This document shows positions 47,602 through 59,844 of a DNA stretch of 64,000 bases, one piece after another. Location: the NCBI GenBank assembly GCA_905221605.1, contig CAJNDS010002154.1, forward strand, positions 182,001 to 246,000. The letters run 5' to 3'. Source of the stretch: Symbiodinium natans. Its lineage: Eukaryota; Sar; Dinophyceae; Suessiales; Symbiodiniaceae. Under the pieces are notes generated by a model, which had not been told where the DNA came from, ran no database searches, and worked only from the letters and a program-made list of their open reading frames with translations. Numbering within the stretch: position 1 is the first letter of the stretch; each line of letters begins with the position of its first letter. The translations under genes and the position numbers were made by a program.

Positions 47602-50600
47602 TTCAATCCTTTTCTTAATCTCAGTCTCGGCATCCTGAGGGCAGTTGTTACAGGCAATTGGTTTTCAAGAGATGCTCAGTCAAAATGCATGAATTAAGGT
47701 CAGCATCAGCTTTCAGCTACGTTTCAGCTGAGGACTCCTGAAGGCTCGAGCTGGCAGGGAGTCCAAGAGCTTCTAGCTCCTATCAGGGGGGAGGCAAAAG
47801 GCAACAGAAACATCCCCGATTCTCGCTGTCATCAAAAACTGCTCTCGTGCAGCCGCCGCTCTGCTGGAAAGCAACGCTTCGAGCAGTCAAAAAACATCTG
47901 GCAACTCTGCATCGCATAGACTGCACGACTTCTTGCATTTGCCTGCTTCATTCCTGCCTTCTTTTCTCTTGCGCTCTTTGTTATTTACTTTGCCTTGCCT
48001 AATGGACCGAATGATTTGCGGACTTTAGGACGCCTAGAAGTTGCTAAAGCCGCTCAGCTAGGTGTTTTGCAGCACATGGTTTGTCTTCCCTCTTGAGCTA
48101 CTAACTCAAGACCCGGCCCGGACGACATTTGGATCACGACCACTCCTGGACAAAGGTGCACAGGTGGAGAACGCTCACTCCAAGATCTTCTCGGCTCCTC
48201 CCACACAACAACACTTGCTGCTGCCTGCTTCCCGGTACACGTAATTATAGCAATTGATCTGCAACGTGTGTGTTGGCTTCAAGAGTCTCAAGATCCTGCC
48301 CCCGTCCGCTGTCGCCGGTGGGGCTTTTGGCTCACACACCTGAGAGAGCACAATGCCACGTCAAGGATGCCCGTTGACTCGGACCGTTGGAGCTGGCCGG
48401 CATGCCTTCTCATTTCCTTGCTGAAGCTGCTTCTCAAGTTCCACCACCTGGAAAGACACTATCGCGCTACCACCATCTATGGCGATGGCATTCCCTGCAA
48501 CAAACTCCCGACGACATACAGCAAGCAAGAACCCAGGACCAGAACTAACCACAGCTTGCCACAGTGGTCACATCACTCAGTTTCTGGGAGGAGGTGCTAC
48601 TGCTTGATCTGTTTCTCAGGGCCTGGGAGATGCCTGCTCTGGACGCAAGCCTGAAACATAAGCAGGCCCTGATGCCTCGCAAGCCCTTATGGTCCTCTAC
48701 TGATGTGAGCATGCCATGGGCGTTCATACCTGCACTTAGGGTATGGGTACTAGCAGGTGTCAATGGCCAGTCTTACACTTTCCGGACATCACCGGTGCTC
48801 AAGAAGCAAAGGGCCTTCTCCCTTTCTTTCTGCAGCTTCCTCTCCAGCTCTGCCTTCCGAATGGCAGCGCAGCGTAATTGCGCCTTTGAAGCAGACCAAG
48901 TTGACACTAACGGCGCCCGCCTTTTCCAGCTCGAGCGTGGGGTTTGGCGCCTCGATGTGATCAGGATGTAGCACGACTGCCACTCGCCAATCAAGATTCG
49001 TTCCTACTGTCACCGACCACCAATCAAGTCCGGCCTCACCCCTTCGTTGCTCAAGCTGCTTCTCGAGTCTGACTGCCTTCGGGTTGCACAAGAGGTTGTT
49101 TAGAAGTCTCAAGCGAGCAAACAACATCAAGATTGATGTATTATGACTTCAGCAAGCTGGATTGACACGGGCTGCTAGTCACTGCTAGTTTTCCGCCATG
49201 ACCATTTATGCTCCACATGGCACATGTAGATTCCAACGAAGTGCTTGTCAGCTGCTCCAAAAAAGCCGCCAAGGAAAAATGCTCATATTGATTCTAGGTG
49301 CCTGATCTTGTTGCTCTTGCAACTGCCGCTCCAGCTGCGCCACCTGTCAAGGACAGTGGACATGACAGCAAACAATGGGGTTCCTTTTTGGAGGATATGT
49401 GCGGGGGCAGGCGGTGGAACTGTGGAAGCGTGCTTATATAAGGCTCGGCACAGGTTTACTTGTGCGTTGTCGATGCTAGTATCGTCCGGTTTTGGGTGCG
49501 ACACGTTCTAACAACTCAGCTTCGGGAGAGGTACCGGAAGCCGAGAACCGGCCCCCAGGTCGAAGGTAATAAAGTAAGCCGTCTCCGCGTCAGACAGGAC
49601 TACCGCGCTTGCATAGACCTTCTTAGACCTTGTCTCGCAGACTCGGGGCCGTCAACTGCCGTCCGTAGCATTCCGTAGCCAAACAGGCAATGCTCTTAGA
49701 CCTTCTTCGGCCCAACCGTATAAAACTTATTCCAGATATGCTAAAGGCCCGTGCTGGTTTGGGGTCAGGGCGGGCCCGTGCTGCCAGGCCCAACATGACA
49801 CAACAGCCAATCGCCTTCTCCTTCTCCTGCTGAAGCAGCGCAGGGTCGAGCGCCTGAAACAGGGCAAGGGCCCCTTGCTTGGGCATTAGCTCAGCAAAGT
49901 CATATTCCACTTGGCTGAAGCATCCTGTGAAGCATCCTGTGATGTCCGGTGCCCATCTGGCCTCGCCCTTGTGTTGCTCAAGCTGCTTTTGGAGTCTGAC
50001 TGCCTCAGGGTTGCGCAATTTAAGGCATGAAGCAATGAGGTAGGGTATGACCCGGGTATGACATCAAACAAGAAAAATACGATGACGACAAATGTGCTGG
50101 ACTCCGCTAGACCTACTCAGGCTGTCGACATCGACGGGTAATCTGTACTCGACTATCCCCTTGCGCAAGCTCTCAGGTCCATTCTATGCTATCCCAAGCC
50201 TTGTCCTTCTCCTCTTGCAGCTGCTGCTCCAGCTGTGCTACCTGCAAGGGCTGCCCAGGTGACGCGACTTGAAGGCAAACGACCGAAAGAACGAATCGCC
50301 TTCTCCTTCTCCTGGTGGAGGAGCGCAGGGTCGAGCGCCTGAACGAGCAAGGGTGCACTGCTTAGACAACCTTGGCAACAGTAGGAGTATGAGCACTGTA
50401 CCATGCAAGAGTCTCCAGTCTGCTATGGAAGGGGCTGGACCAAATCACATGCAAAGCGCCCGAAGCGTGCTTGCTCAGCCAGTCAGCCTCATTCTTTCGC
50501 TCTTCAGGCTGCCCTTGCGGCTCCATTGCCTGCGTAGCTTGCGTACTGGATGCACACATGATGTATACATGTATGCATTAGCGGCATTAGCGTATTCATC

Positions 50601-53600
50601 GCGTGCGCAAGGCCGTGAAAGATCCGCTTGGAGCGATACTACTTGTAGCTTTTATCCAAGAGTTCTTTGCACAAGCACAGCTGCAGACCAATGCTTGAGA
50701 CAGAAAGGTGCTGTGTCACATTCGTTCTTACACGCTTCCTTTTAGGACTGCTCTTCGGGCGCGATTGCAAGTTTTGTGTTCACAAATACCGCAGTGCTGG
50801 GACAGTTCAGCCGTCTCCGGGCCAAATTCATCGCAAAAACGACGCGGTTTCCCTGTCCTTTGCGCTCGAAGTTTCTTCCATCTTTCCATCTGAATCTGCC
50901 CTTTCACGCGCCTCCTCGTCGCTTCGCTGAGGAGTGACCTTGGCCTTCTTCTCCGTTTTGGCAGCTGCCTTCACAGATCTCCGCAGGCTTTTCTTCTAGA
51001 GCAGAGAAGGGGTGACGGGCATGTGGCACCTGGACCTTGAGCTTCACCTTGACTCTTGAGCTTGAGCTGGATCCACCAGGAACCTACCGGAATCAGCTAT
51101 AGTCCAGCCAGCTGGCTTTCAGGATGCATGTTGATCTTCTAACCGCAAATGCCTCGCCGTCTTCCTCCGGCAATTGCTTCTCAAGCTCCACTTGATGCGC
51201 GGGGTCGAGCGCCTGAACGGCAAGCAAGAGATCACCCAATCCACAAGTCATGCCACCTGACGGAATCTCTCATGTCCGGCCTCTCCCTCTTGTTGCTCAA
51301 GAAGCTTTTGGAGTCTGGCTGCCTGTGGCTCACACTGCCTTTTGCGTTAAAAAACGAGGTCTGGAGGTATAAGGATGCATCTTGGACTTCTGCGTGCACG
51401 ATTGGCCAGCGTTCGTCACGTGTTAAGGAGATCATGCGCTGATGTTGCAAAGAAACAGCAAGCTGACAAGAGCAAGTCTGCTACAAAATGTTGTGAGGGC
51501 CTTGTCCTTCTCCTCTTGCAGCTGCTGCTCCAGCTGCACTGCCTGCTAAAGATGTGGCTCGACTGCAGGGAAAAGCGGTCCATTCCAATTTGATGGCTCT
51601 AAAGCGAAACATCGAAAAGCGCACACACCTTCTTCCTCTCCTGCTGAAGAAGCGCGGGGTCCAACGCCTGAAAAGCGCAGACCGCTTCTTGGCAGGGCAC
51701 AGCAAGACTGCAGCCGCAAGGCAGCAAAAACAAATTCCAGATACCACAACTGACAACGGGCCTCACTCCTGTCTTGCTCGAGCTGCTTTTGAAGTCCGAG
51801 TGCCTGATGATGCGCAGTGCTATGCAGTGTTATTGTTGACGGCAAGCCATGTTTCACTTGAGAGCCTTGTCCTTTTCCTCTTGTAACTGCTGCTCCGTCT
51901 GCGTGACCTGCACAGGACCAGGATTGCCAAAAGGCGACGACAAGCAGTTGTCTCAACTCCTGCGGGACTTGTTTACCTAAATGCACTACTTCGGACCTTG
52001 GAACACGGCAAATTCGCAAAATCTTCGCATGCAGTTGTCGGGCAGGCATTCGGACTAAACTCAACACGCTTTTTCATCCCAAAAACCCTTAGTCTTAGAG
52101 CAAGTTCATGTGTGAGAAGGCAGCCCAACACGGAGCAGTGTAGGCCCCTTTACTGCAGAAGACTCCGCGAGTGCAAGGCCCGACATCGCGTCAAGCACGA
52201 GTTTGCCCCACCCCTTTGTTTGCTCAAGCTGCTTTGAACACCCTTCCTTCGAGTCAACCGCGGGGTGCCGAAGGGAGGTTTATTCATTAAAGGCGAGTAA
52301 GCACTACAAGTTGACGAGAGGTAAGAACTTCATTGTGTGCCTTGTCCCTTTCCTTTAGCAGTTGCTGCTCCAGCTTGGCTGCCTGCGAGAGACATGGCTG
52401 TAGACCCGTGGCAGCAGCAAACAAGCAGCAATGGGAACTGCCTTCTCCTTCTCTTGCTGGAGCAGCGCCGGGTCGAGCGCCTGCAAGACAGACTTTGGCA
52501 TGAGAGTTGCCACATGCAAGCCAGTGGTATCGGCGTCCCGTTGCTGCTCAAACTGCTTCTGGAATCGTAGTGCCTGCATTGCTTCGCGAAGTGCCCTTTC
52601 CGTTCCATTGAAGGTAATCATTGCACATGGCGTGGGGCTCCGCCCCACATCAGAACTACCACGCCAAATCGCACAACCAATGAAATCAGGCAGTTCGGGC
52701 ACCACCATGACCCTGGAAGAGGACCGATCTCGTCCCTTGCACATCTTTTGCATGCTAGCTGCAAACTGCTAGCCTGCTAACTTGCGAAGTATCATCACAG
52801 AAGTTGCCTGTCTTCAATGTAAACCCTGCGCCGGAATGTTCGGGAAGTGTTCTTCACGACAGATCATTCGCGCATGTAGCATTTGCTCTAGCGCAAGACT
52901 GTTGGATGCAAACTATGCCCATGTTTCAAAAGTCACAGGGGTCACAAGGCAGACAAAGCAAAACCCTAATTCAGTCAATTCTGCTTCCGTATCCTGTCCG
53001 ACTTCCAACGATCGGTGCGTAGCAGCAGCGTGTATTTGTCTCTCAAGTACTGAAGCGACCGTATGCAACGAAATATCTCCTGTATTAAAATCCTAGTTTA
53101 GCCAGCCGCTCACCTTTACCATTTTGGTTGTTTATGTGGCTGCCTTGTCCTTCTCCTCCTGTAGCTGCTGCTCCAGCTGTGCTGCCTGCTAAAGACATGG
53201 CGCGACTCCAGGGAAAAGCGGTCCAGTCCGACTTGATGCTATGGAATCTTTAAGGGATACAGCAGACCGCACAGCAAACACCTTCACCCTCTCTTGCTGA
53301 AGAAGAACGGGGTCCAGCGCCTGAAGGGCAAGGAACCGCTGCTTGGCAACGTACGGCAAGAATGCCGCCACAAGGCATTGCAGCTGCCACAAGCATCCGG
53401 CCTCCCCCCTGTGTTGCTCAAGCTGCTTTTGGAATTCGACTGCCTCTGGATGTGTCATCCATGGATCTCCATATACATTCAGCCCATCTTTCACCAATTT
53501 GAATATTTTGAGCGCCTTGTCCTTTTCCACTTGCACCTGCTGCCCCAGGTGCGCTACCTGCAGAAGAAATGCCACAAAAGCGCGTCAAACAGTCCAGTCC

Positions 53601-56600
53601 AGTGTGCTGCTGGAAGGGGCCTATCAACACACAGAGCATGCCTCCATTGCAAGCTATGATCCATGACCAACAGATGCCGTTCCATGAGTATGAGCAATCT
53701 GCCTTGTCGGACTCCTCTTTCAGACGCCTCTCCAGCTCAGCAGCTTCGCAAGAGCTCTTCTCAACCTGTGCAAATGAGTAAAGCTGGAACTGCAGCGTAG
53801 CTGCAGCAAGGGCCACTGGAGGCCTTTCCATGAAGTGCACAGATCCGGGAGGAGTTCCGGTCCTTCTCCTTCAGCAAGCATGAAGATGCGTAGAATGGGC
53901 GTGGCGCGGATGTGCGCGGAGCTCTTCTTAGAACTTCTTGCCTCCAGGGCATCTGCGCGACCCAGTTGGAGTTGTTCCTTGTCAGGAGGTAGAAGGCATT
54001 CAGAGGGGCACACTTCCCATCTGCCGATGTTCCTGGCCTTGAGTGTGTTGATTTGAGCTTCGAGCCTCGGCTTACACATCTGGTCTCCGGGTGCTCTCTC
54101 GGGTCGCATAAAGGATTCTGATACCTCAAGAATATATTCATCTATGGCAAACTACTGCATAGGCTGGCAAGCAACGATGAGGCCGTCGATCTCTCGCGTT
54201 CCATGATCCTCTCCACTGTGAGCTGAAGGGCCGTGTTCTGGCGCCTGGAGGGTGGAATGCAAAACAAAGATGTGGCGCTACAGTCCTCGAGTAGACCCCC
54301 AACCCAAAGGAGGAAACTGCGACCTCATCCTTAACCGACAACGGCGGGGGCGAGGTGGGCTGGGCGGGGTGACTGCACCACAAAGTCTGCTCTTCCACTG
54401 AGCCACCAGAGATCGGCACAGCGAGTTTCGCTGGCCTGCCAATGCTTTCCAGCATGCTCGACGCAATCGACCCGACTGTGCGGCTGAAATTTAGTTCTTG
54501 CCTGAAGCTGGTTGCACTCTGCTTCTGCCCTGGTCTCTGCATCCACGGTCGCCCAAGTCTGAACCTCGCAGCCCCAGCTGTATTTCGCATGGAGCCGAAA
54601 AGTTCAAAGACAAAGCGAGATTCAACACCCCATATAGATGTCCATGATTGCCACCCCACCCACACACAGATCCCAGCCTCGAGCTTGTGGGACAGATCGT
54701 AGACTTGCGCTTCCAGTGTCTGCAGTATCGCCTGCACCTGAATCTCTGGGGGCTTGATCGCAGGGTGCTTGATTGATGGCCACACATGCTGCGTGCCAAT
54801 AAAGATTTTCGGGCAGGATGATGTATGCACATGGTAAATTGAAGAAGGGAGGTAGATTGAAAAGACTTCTGGTCATGACGCTTTTGTCGTTGGCATCCAG
54901 TGACCGGCGGGTGAGCGGCATGTGGCATAGGATGTGCCAGGGGGTGAGTGGCGCGTGGCAGTGCGCGTGGCATAGGATGCCAGGGCTGCTCGGGGTTGGA
55001 TGCGGTTGGTGTGGACATGGGGGTAACATGTACGAGATGCCGAAGGACATTCTTAGGCCATACAAGAAGATGATTGTCGGGAAGCCAAGCACTAAAACAG
55101 TTAAACGCCCAAACGCACATGAAACGCCGAAATGCCAAGGCTAGTCTGCCAAACAGCAAGCGAGCACGCACAACGCAATCGACGCGACTGTGCAACTCAG
55201 ATTCAGTTCTTGCCTGAAGGTGGCTGCTCTCCGCTTCTGCCCTGGTCTCGGCATCCACGGTTGCCCGAGTCTGAACCTTGCAGCCCGAGCTATACTTCGC
55301 ATGGAGCCGTATAGAAAAGGGAGACCCGACACCCCACGAATGTCTCCATGATTGCATTGATTGCCACCCACCCACGCACACGGAGGCTTCAATGAGCTCG
55401 GCTGTTGGGGATCATGGATTGACGGGAGTCGTCGACATTTAGGTGTCATCTAGCACCCTCACAAGCAGCGAGCGAAACCGGCAGATAGACAAATACCAAG
55501 CAATGCACAGGGAATGTGTTAGTTGCAAGCTACAACGCATCAGCTGGAAAGAAGGCAAGTAGGACAAGCGTCCTCTTCCGATATCCTGTACACCTTGGTG
55601 AGCTGCCGCGAGCTTCGTTGGGCACAGCTAGGCAGTTACCCTGCCCCACCCCTCCCCCCTGCTGGAAAAGTTGTTGCAAAACAGGAGTCCTGCCAAAACC
55701 TTGAGCCTAGAATCAGGGTGCGCATGCAGCCCTCCCATGCCCTCCCACACGCACACAGATCCCAGCCTCGAGCTTGTGGGACAGATCGTAGACTTGCGCT
55801 TCCAGTGTCTGCAGTATCGCCTGCACCTGAATCTGAACAGCTGCCCAGCTAGAACTCCCTATTGCCCCTTAGCATCACCTCTGTCCTCACCTAAGTTTTG
55901 CTGCTTCGGAATCTGCAGCCTTTCTGTACTTCCGGCCCGCCCCTCGGCCCGTGCCCCTCCTGCTTCCTCCTGACTCCTGCATCGTAGCACGTCTCCTGGC
56001 TCCACTGCCTTGGCCTTGACTCTTCTTCTTTTTTCTTCTGCTTCTTCTTAGCGCTTCTTCTTCACTTTTCTTCTCTCTTATTGAAGGCCTGCCTTAATAA
56101 ACGAGATCCGATCCCGGCCTCAAGCTCTCAGTTCGGGCACGGCCCTTCTTCACAGGGGGAAACACCCAAAGATCAAACGTGGGGGAATGACGCCAAGCTC
56201 TCTCAAACCCTCAGGTGAGGCATGAAACAACTGTTTCTAAGTTAGCTTTGCACTGGGGATGCGCCACTGGACTTCGCCATTGGTCTCCTTTGTTTTCTGC
56301 TTTCCATCCGCTCTCTCATTGCTGGCTGGGTCTGTGATCAATCTAAAAATGTCATGATGCCCCAGTACCTTGCCTGCACCTGTTGCGAGTCATCATCCTG
56401 CACCGTCTGCACCTTCTGACGCAAGGGCACAATGTTGGCTTGACGGTGCTTTGGTTGCTCATCTTCGCACCGCCCCCTGCCTCCTTGCTGGCAACCTGCC
56501 TCAGCTGCAGGGGGCGGGTTAGGGGCGGGTGGGGGGGATTATGGGGTGCAGGGGTGGACGCGGTTCAACTGCCTCTTACAGTCGCTAAGGCTCCAGCTTC

Positions 56601-59189
56601 GCCAGTCTTGCTTGAAGTGCGGCCTTTCAGCTCGGAGGCCCCCACAAAACTGTCTGAATCCGACGACTCCTCTAAGCAATGCCAAGTCAAGGTCGGGGGA
56701 TGAACCCCGAATTTAACAGTGACCGAAGGGCCCCCCCTTCCCCCCCCCCCCCTCACTCCAAGGCCTCCAGCTTCACTGTCTTGGCCTTCTCAGCACTGAG
56801 CTCCTGGACTCGAGGAGCGAAAAAGCAAACGGCTATCTTTTGGGTCATCCTTTCCTATCATTTTTCGAGAACAGTAGGTAGGACCCAAACCGACGTTGCT
56901 TGCACATAATGCTGAGCCTGGTGAAATCTGGAAGATTTGTGCCCATCCTGCTCGAACGCTGGCTGAAGCTTGTCCAGTTCACCTTGGTGCCCATGGGCCG
57001 CGAGAGGCGAATTCCACATTCTCGAGTCAGCTACGACGCTTGCACACATACAGTTTCGGAAAAACACCCGTCTTGCTGAACACCGTCTCGTATTGCCTCT
57101 TGACAATCCGATGTTTGCTTTATGCTGTCAAGCTGCAGCAAAGCTTGTTGCTATGCTGTAGTGGCGCGACGCGCATTCGGTACTTTTGGCGAACATGCAC
57201 GGTCTAATGGGTGTATAGATTTTCACCGACAACCATCTCCTCTCTTAAGAATCTCACCTTCGCATGTGCCTTTGCACAATGGGAGAGCAGCCAGCCGTCT
57301 TGTCATGCATGGGACCCTTTTTTTGAACCCGCGCTACAGCACCATCACTCCACCAGATCACATGAACAAGTTTACAACGCGGGACCCTTAAGCTCCAAAC
57401 AGTGATACAGGCAAGGGTCCGCGAAAAGTGTCAGAGCAACTTTTTGTAGGAGCTTGTGCTTCTTTCTCATTGCATTAACTTAGCCTAGCGTCCTAGCGGA
57501 GGAAAACCTATGTCGTTGCGGTTGTTTCGGGTCCCAGCTTGCTTTCTTGCAAAGGTCAGCCTACCATCTTTTGCAAATTTGAAGAGACCTGCTTTTGAGT
57601 TTACAGCCCAGCGCCTGTCAGTGACAGTGAGTGGTCTCGAGGATACAGTGCAAGGGGCCGTCTTCTCACCCTGAAGAAACTTTAGGACTTTAGGATTCTC
57701 TGTGCCATCTTGTTTCCAGGTGTGGCCATGAAAGGCTTACAACCTCGCAGTTGCAACTTTATGGATCGTTCGGCAGCCTCCCGAAGGTGTCGGAACTGTG
57801 CCTAGATTCAAGAAAGTCTTCCAACCGCTTGGCTTCTGGCTGCGTGTGGCTGCCAACGCAGCCTCGAGCTCTGCAGTCTCAGCGCACTTGGCACGCAGTT
57901 GCAACGCCAGCTGAGCCGCGTGTTCGGCCGCCACACCTTGCTGGGGGACTTGGGCAGAGGCTAGATTCGGCTAGATCCACCTGCCTGACCCGACAAATGC
58001 AGTGTTAAAAATGCATGTCTTCTGGCAGCACTGCAGGGGGCAAATCTTCTGTTACAGTTCGCCGAAGTCGGGATACAAGTGACAGCAATGTCTGGGACGT
58101 TGGATGCAGGCCAGGAACGTTGCTCCTCCGATAGGCGCTGCTCGAATTGCGCCTGTCACTGTAGGATCTGTTTAGGAGTGTGAAGACGTTCGCATGTCTC
58201 GTGGCGGCGCGTGGGTTGAACAGCTTTACATTCAGGCGCCCATTACCAGCTTCTCTTTCGCCCTCGTTTAAAGCCCTCATCAGTTTCGAGGCAACCCTGC
58301 GCCTCGAGTTCAGCTGCCTTGGCGGCAGCACAGCGCAAATCCTGGCAAAGCACTGAAGATCTCGGAGGATCATCGAGAGTCTTCTTTGAGCCTATGGTGG
58401 CCGGTGCACACAATTCTCAGTGCCATTGCAGCATTGCAGGCGCTGCAGTGCTTCAAAGGGTCGCAAGTGCAGTTGTAGTTACATTCTTGGGGCAGCACCA
58501 GAGAACCTCTTTTTTGCTCTTCCCGTCTCTTCCTCTTTTGAGCCCGTCATGCAGGTGGCTCCATGTGGCCTCGCCGCGCGCCTCTGCTCCACGTTGGGCG
58601 GCTGCTAGCTGCGACTGGCGCGTCGGGCGTATTGAGAGCCCAGTTTTTCTGATGCGTGCTCTGGCCTCGGCATCAATAGCGCGACGCCTGGCTGCTTGCA
58701 AGTCCTTGGTCAACATGGGTACACACACACACCACACCACACCCACACCCCCACACCCCCACACCCCCACACCCCCACACCCACACACCCACACACACAC
58801 CCACCCACACCCACCCACCCACACCCACCCACACACACACACACACATCAATGTTGATGGTACTGTACCCTGAAGCACCATTCAGAACACCGTGCTGGCC
58901 CAAGGGTCGCTGGAGAGGGCTGCACACCTCGATCTCCGTTTTGGCAACATTGCGTTAACAATTAACAATAAACTTCTATATGCTTTCGTTCGGTATTTTG
59001 CTTTGCTGAACCGAGCCGAGCTGACCAGCTAAGACATCCAAGTGGCTGCTGAGCCAGGCGCTTGCTGCTGTCACGGTCCGCCTGAGCTGCTCACGACACA
59101 AATTGGAGACGTCCAAAAAGGAAATCCAGCAAGAAGTTAACCGGGTTTCAGCTCTCAGCCTCAAGGTCGCCGATCTTTGCGTGAGCATC
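47602..59189 (-). CDS. Large coiled-coil gene made of tandem micro-exons
   Basis: Predicted long coiled-coil protein of unknown function. Every micro-exon follows AG|, is a multiple of three, and usually ends |GC. Type A exons (42 bp, like AAQLEQQLQEEKDK): 53516-53557, 53144-53185, 52341-52382, 51866-51907, 51501-51542, 50200-50241, 49302-49343. Type B (42 or 39 bp, like AVRLQKQLEQHKGE): 53402-53443, 52535-52573, about 52206-52245 (decayed), 51762-51803, 51281-51322, 50488-50529, 49962-50003, 49035-49076. Type C (39 bp, like ALDPALLQQEKEK): 53282-53320, 52442-52480, 51629-51667, 50300-50338, 49815-49853. A hybrid C/A exon is 51153-51212; A-like exons are 48815-48853 and 48406-48447. Further 5' are 59160-59189, 58666-58704, 58303-58341, about 57863-57940, 56765-56803, 55767-55826, 55214-55276, 54678-54737, 54502-54564; further 3' is 47602-47634. 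Start, stop and splicing choices are unknown; it could be more than one gene. Confidence 0.82.
54490..55840 (-). repeat. Tandem duplication of a two-exon unit within the coiled-coil gene
   Basis: A 63-bp exon (VQTWATVDAETRAEAE at 54502-54564; VQTRATVDAETRAEAE at 55214-55276) and a 60-bp exon (VQAILQTLEAQVYDLSHKLE; 54678-54737 and 55767-55826, identical at the DNA level) are duplicated together. Intron sequence between them is also similar, so the copy is recent relative to the A/B/C array. In the second copy the intron is enlarged by about 370 bases. Confidence 0.88.
55382..55750. mobile_element. Insertion-like segment in an intron, copy 1
   Basis: Absent from the sister copy of the same intron (54565-54677) and bracketed by CACGCACAC and CACACGCACACAGA. 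It shares blocks with 59428-59665: GCTTCAATGAGCT / GGGGATCATGGATTG, GTGTTAGTTGCAAGCTAC, GAGCGTCCTCTTC-type sequence, GGAAAA-TTGTTGCAA and AGCATCAGGGTG-type ends. No coding capacity recognised. Confidence 0.55.
58725..58848. repeat. CACACCC microsatellite
   Basis: CACACCC and CACA units for about 120 bases, intronic to the coiled-coil gene. Confidence 0.95.
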
Positions 59190-59257
59190 CTGCACTGCGC
59201 CCGTATGCGCCCGTGTTCCAGACAGACGCACATGCACCGGCACAGGGACACGGGGAC

Positions 59258-59416
59258 ACAGAGATACACACACACACACAGACACAGACAAGAAACAGAG
59301 ACAGAGAGAGAGAGAGAGAGAGCGAGAGACAGAGACGGAGATGGAGACAGAAACGGAGATAGAGACGCAGACAGAGAACGGAGACAGAGACACACACACA
59401 CACACACACAGAGACG
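59258..59416. repeat. CA/GAGA compound microsatellite
   Basis: (CA)n, (AGAGAC)n and (GA)n blocks. It lies just 5' of the first recognised coiled-coil micro-exon and directly before copy 2 of the insertion-like segment. Confidence 0.95.
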
Positions 59417-59427
59417 GACGGAGCAGT

Positions 59428-59665
59428 GCCTCAATGAGCTTTGTTTCTGGGGATCATGGATTGGAGGGTCGACGCGAAGCAATGCTCAGCGAGTGTGTTA
59501 CTTGCGACTTGCAAGCTACGGCACATCAGCTTGAAAGCAGGTAGGTAAGAAGAGCGTCCTCTTCTCACCCTGTGCCTCCCTGCCGGAAAAATTGTTGCAA
59601 CACCGAAGTCGTGCCAATCAGATGTTCTGCCGCAACCCTTATATAGGTTAGCATCAGGGTGTACA
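59428..59665. mobile_element. Insertion-like segment, copy 2
   Basis: Related to 55382-55750 in the same order of blocks, shorter by about 130 bases, and again flanked on both sides by CA repeats (ending at about 59416 and starting again at about 59665). The repeated association with CA tracts suggests either insertion into CA repeats or a CA-tailed element. Confidence 0.5.
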
Positions 59666-59731
59666 CAGTGTACACACACACACACAGACACAGTCACAGA
59701 CAGAGAGCGAAAGAGAGAGAGAGAGAGAGAG
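59665..59731. repeat. CA and GA microsatellite
   Basis: (CA)n followed by (GA)n/(AGAGAG). Confidence 0.9.
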
Positions 59732-59844
59732 ATGTACGTGTCAGTGTGGATAAATAAATGGGTACATGCCTATCCCCCCCCCCCCTGCATTTTCTGCAAA
59801 TTCTGTCTTTTGCTCTTTGTCTGCGCTCGATGTTGTGTGCCAAA

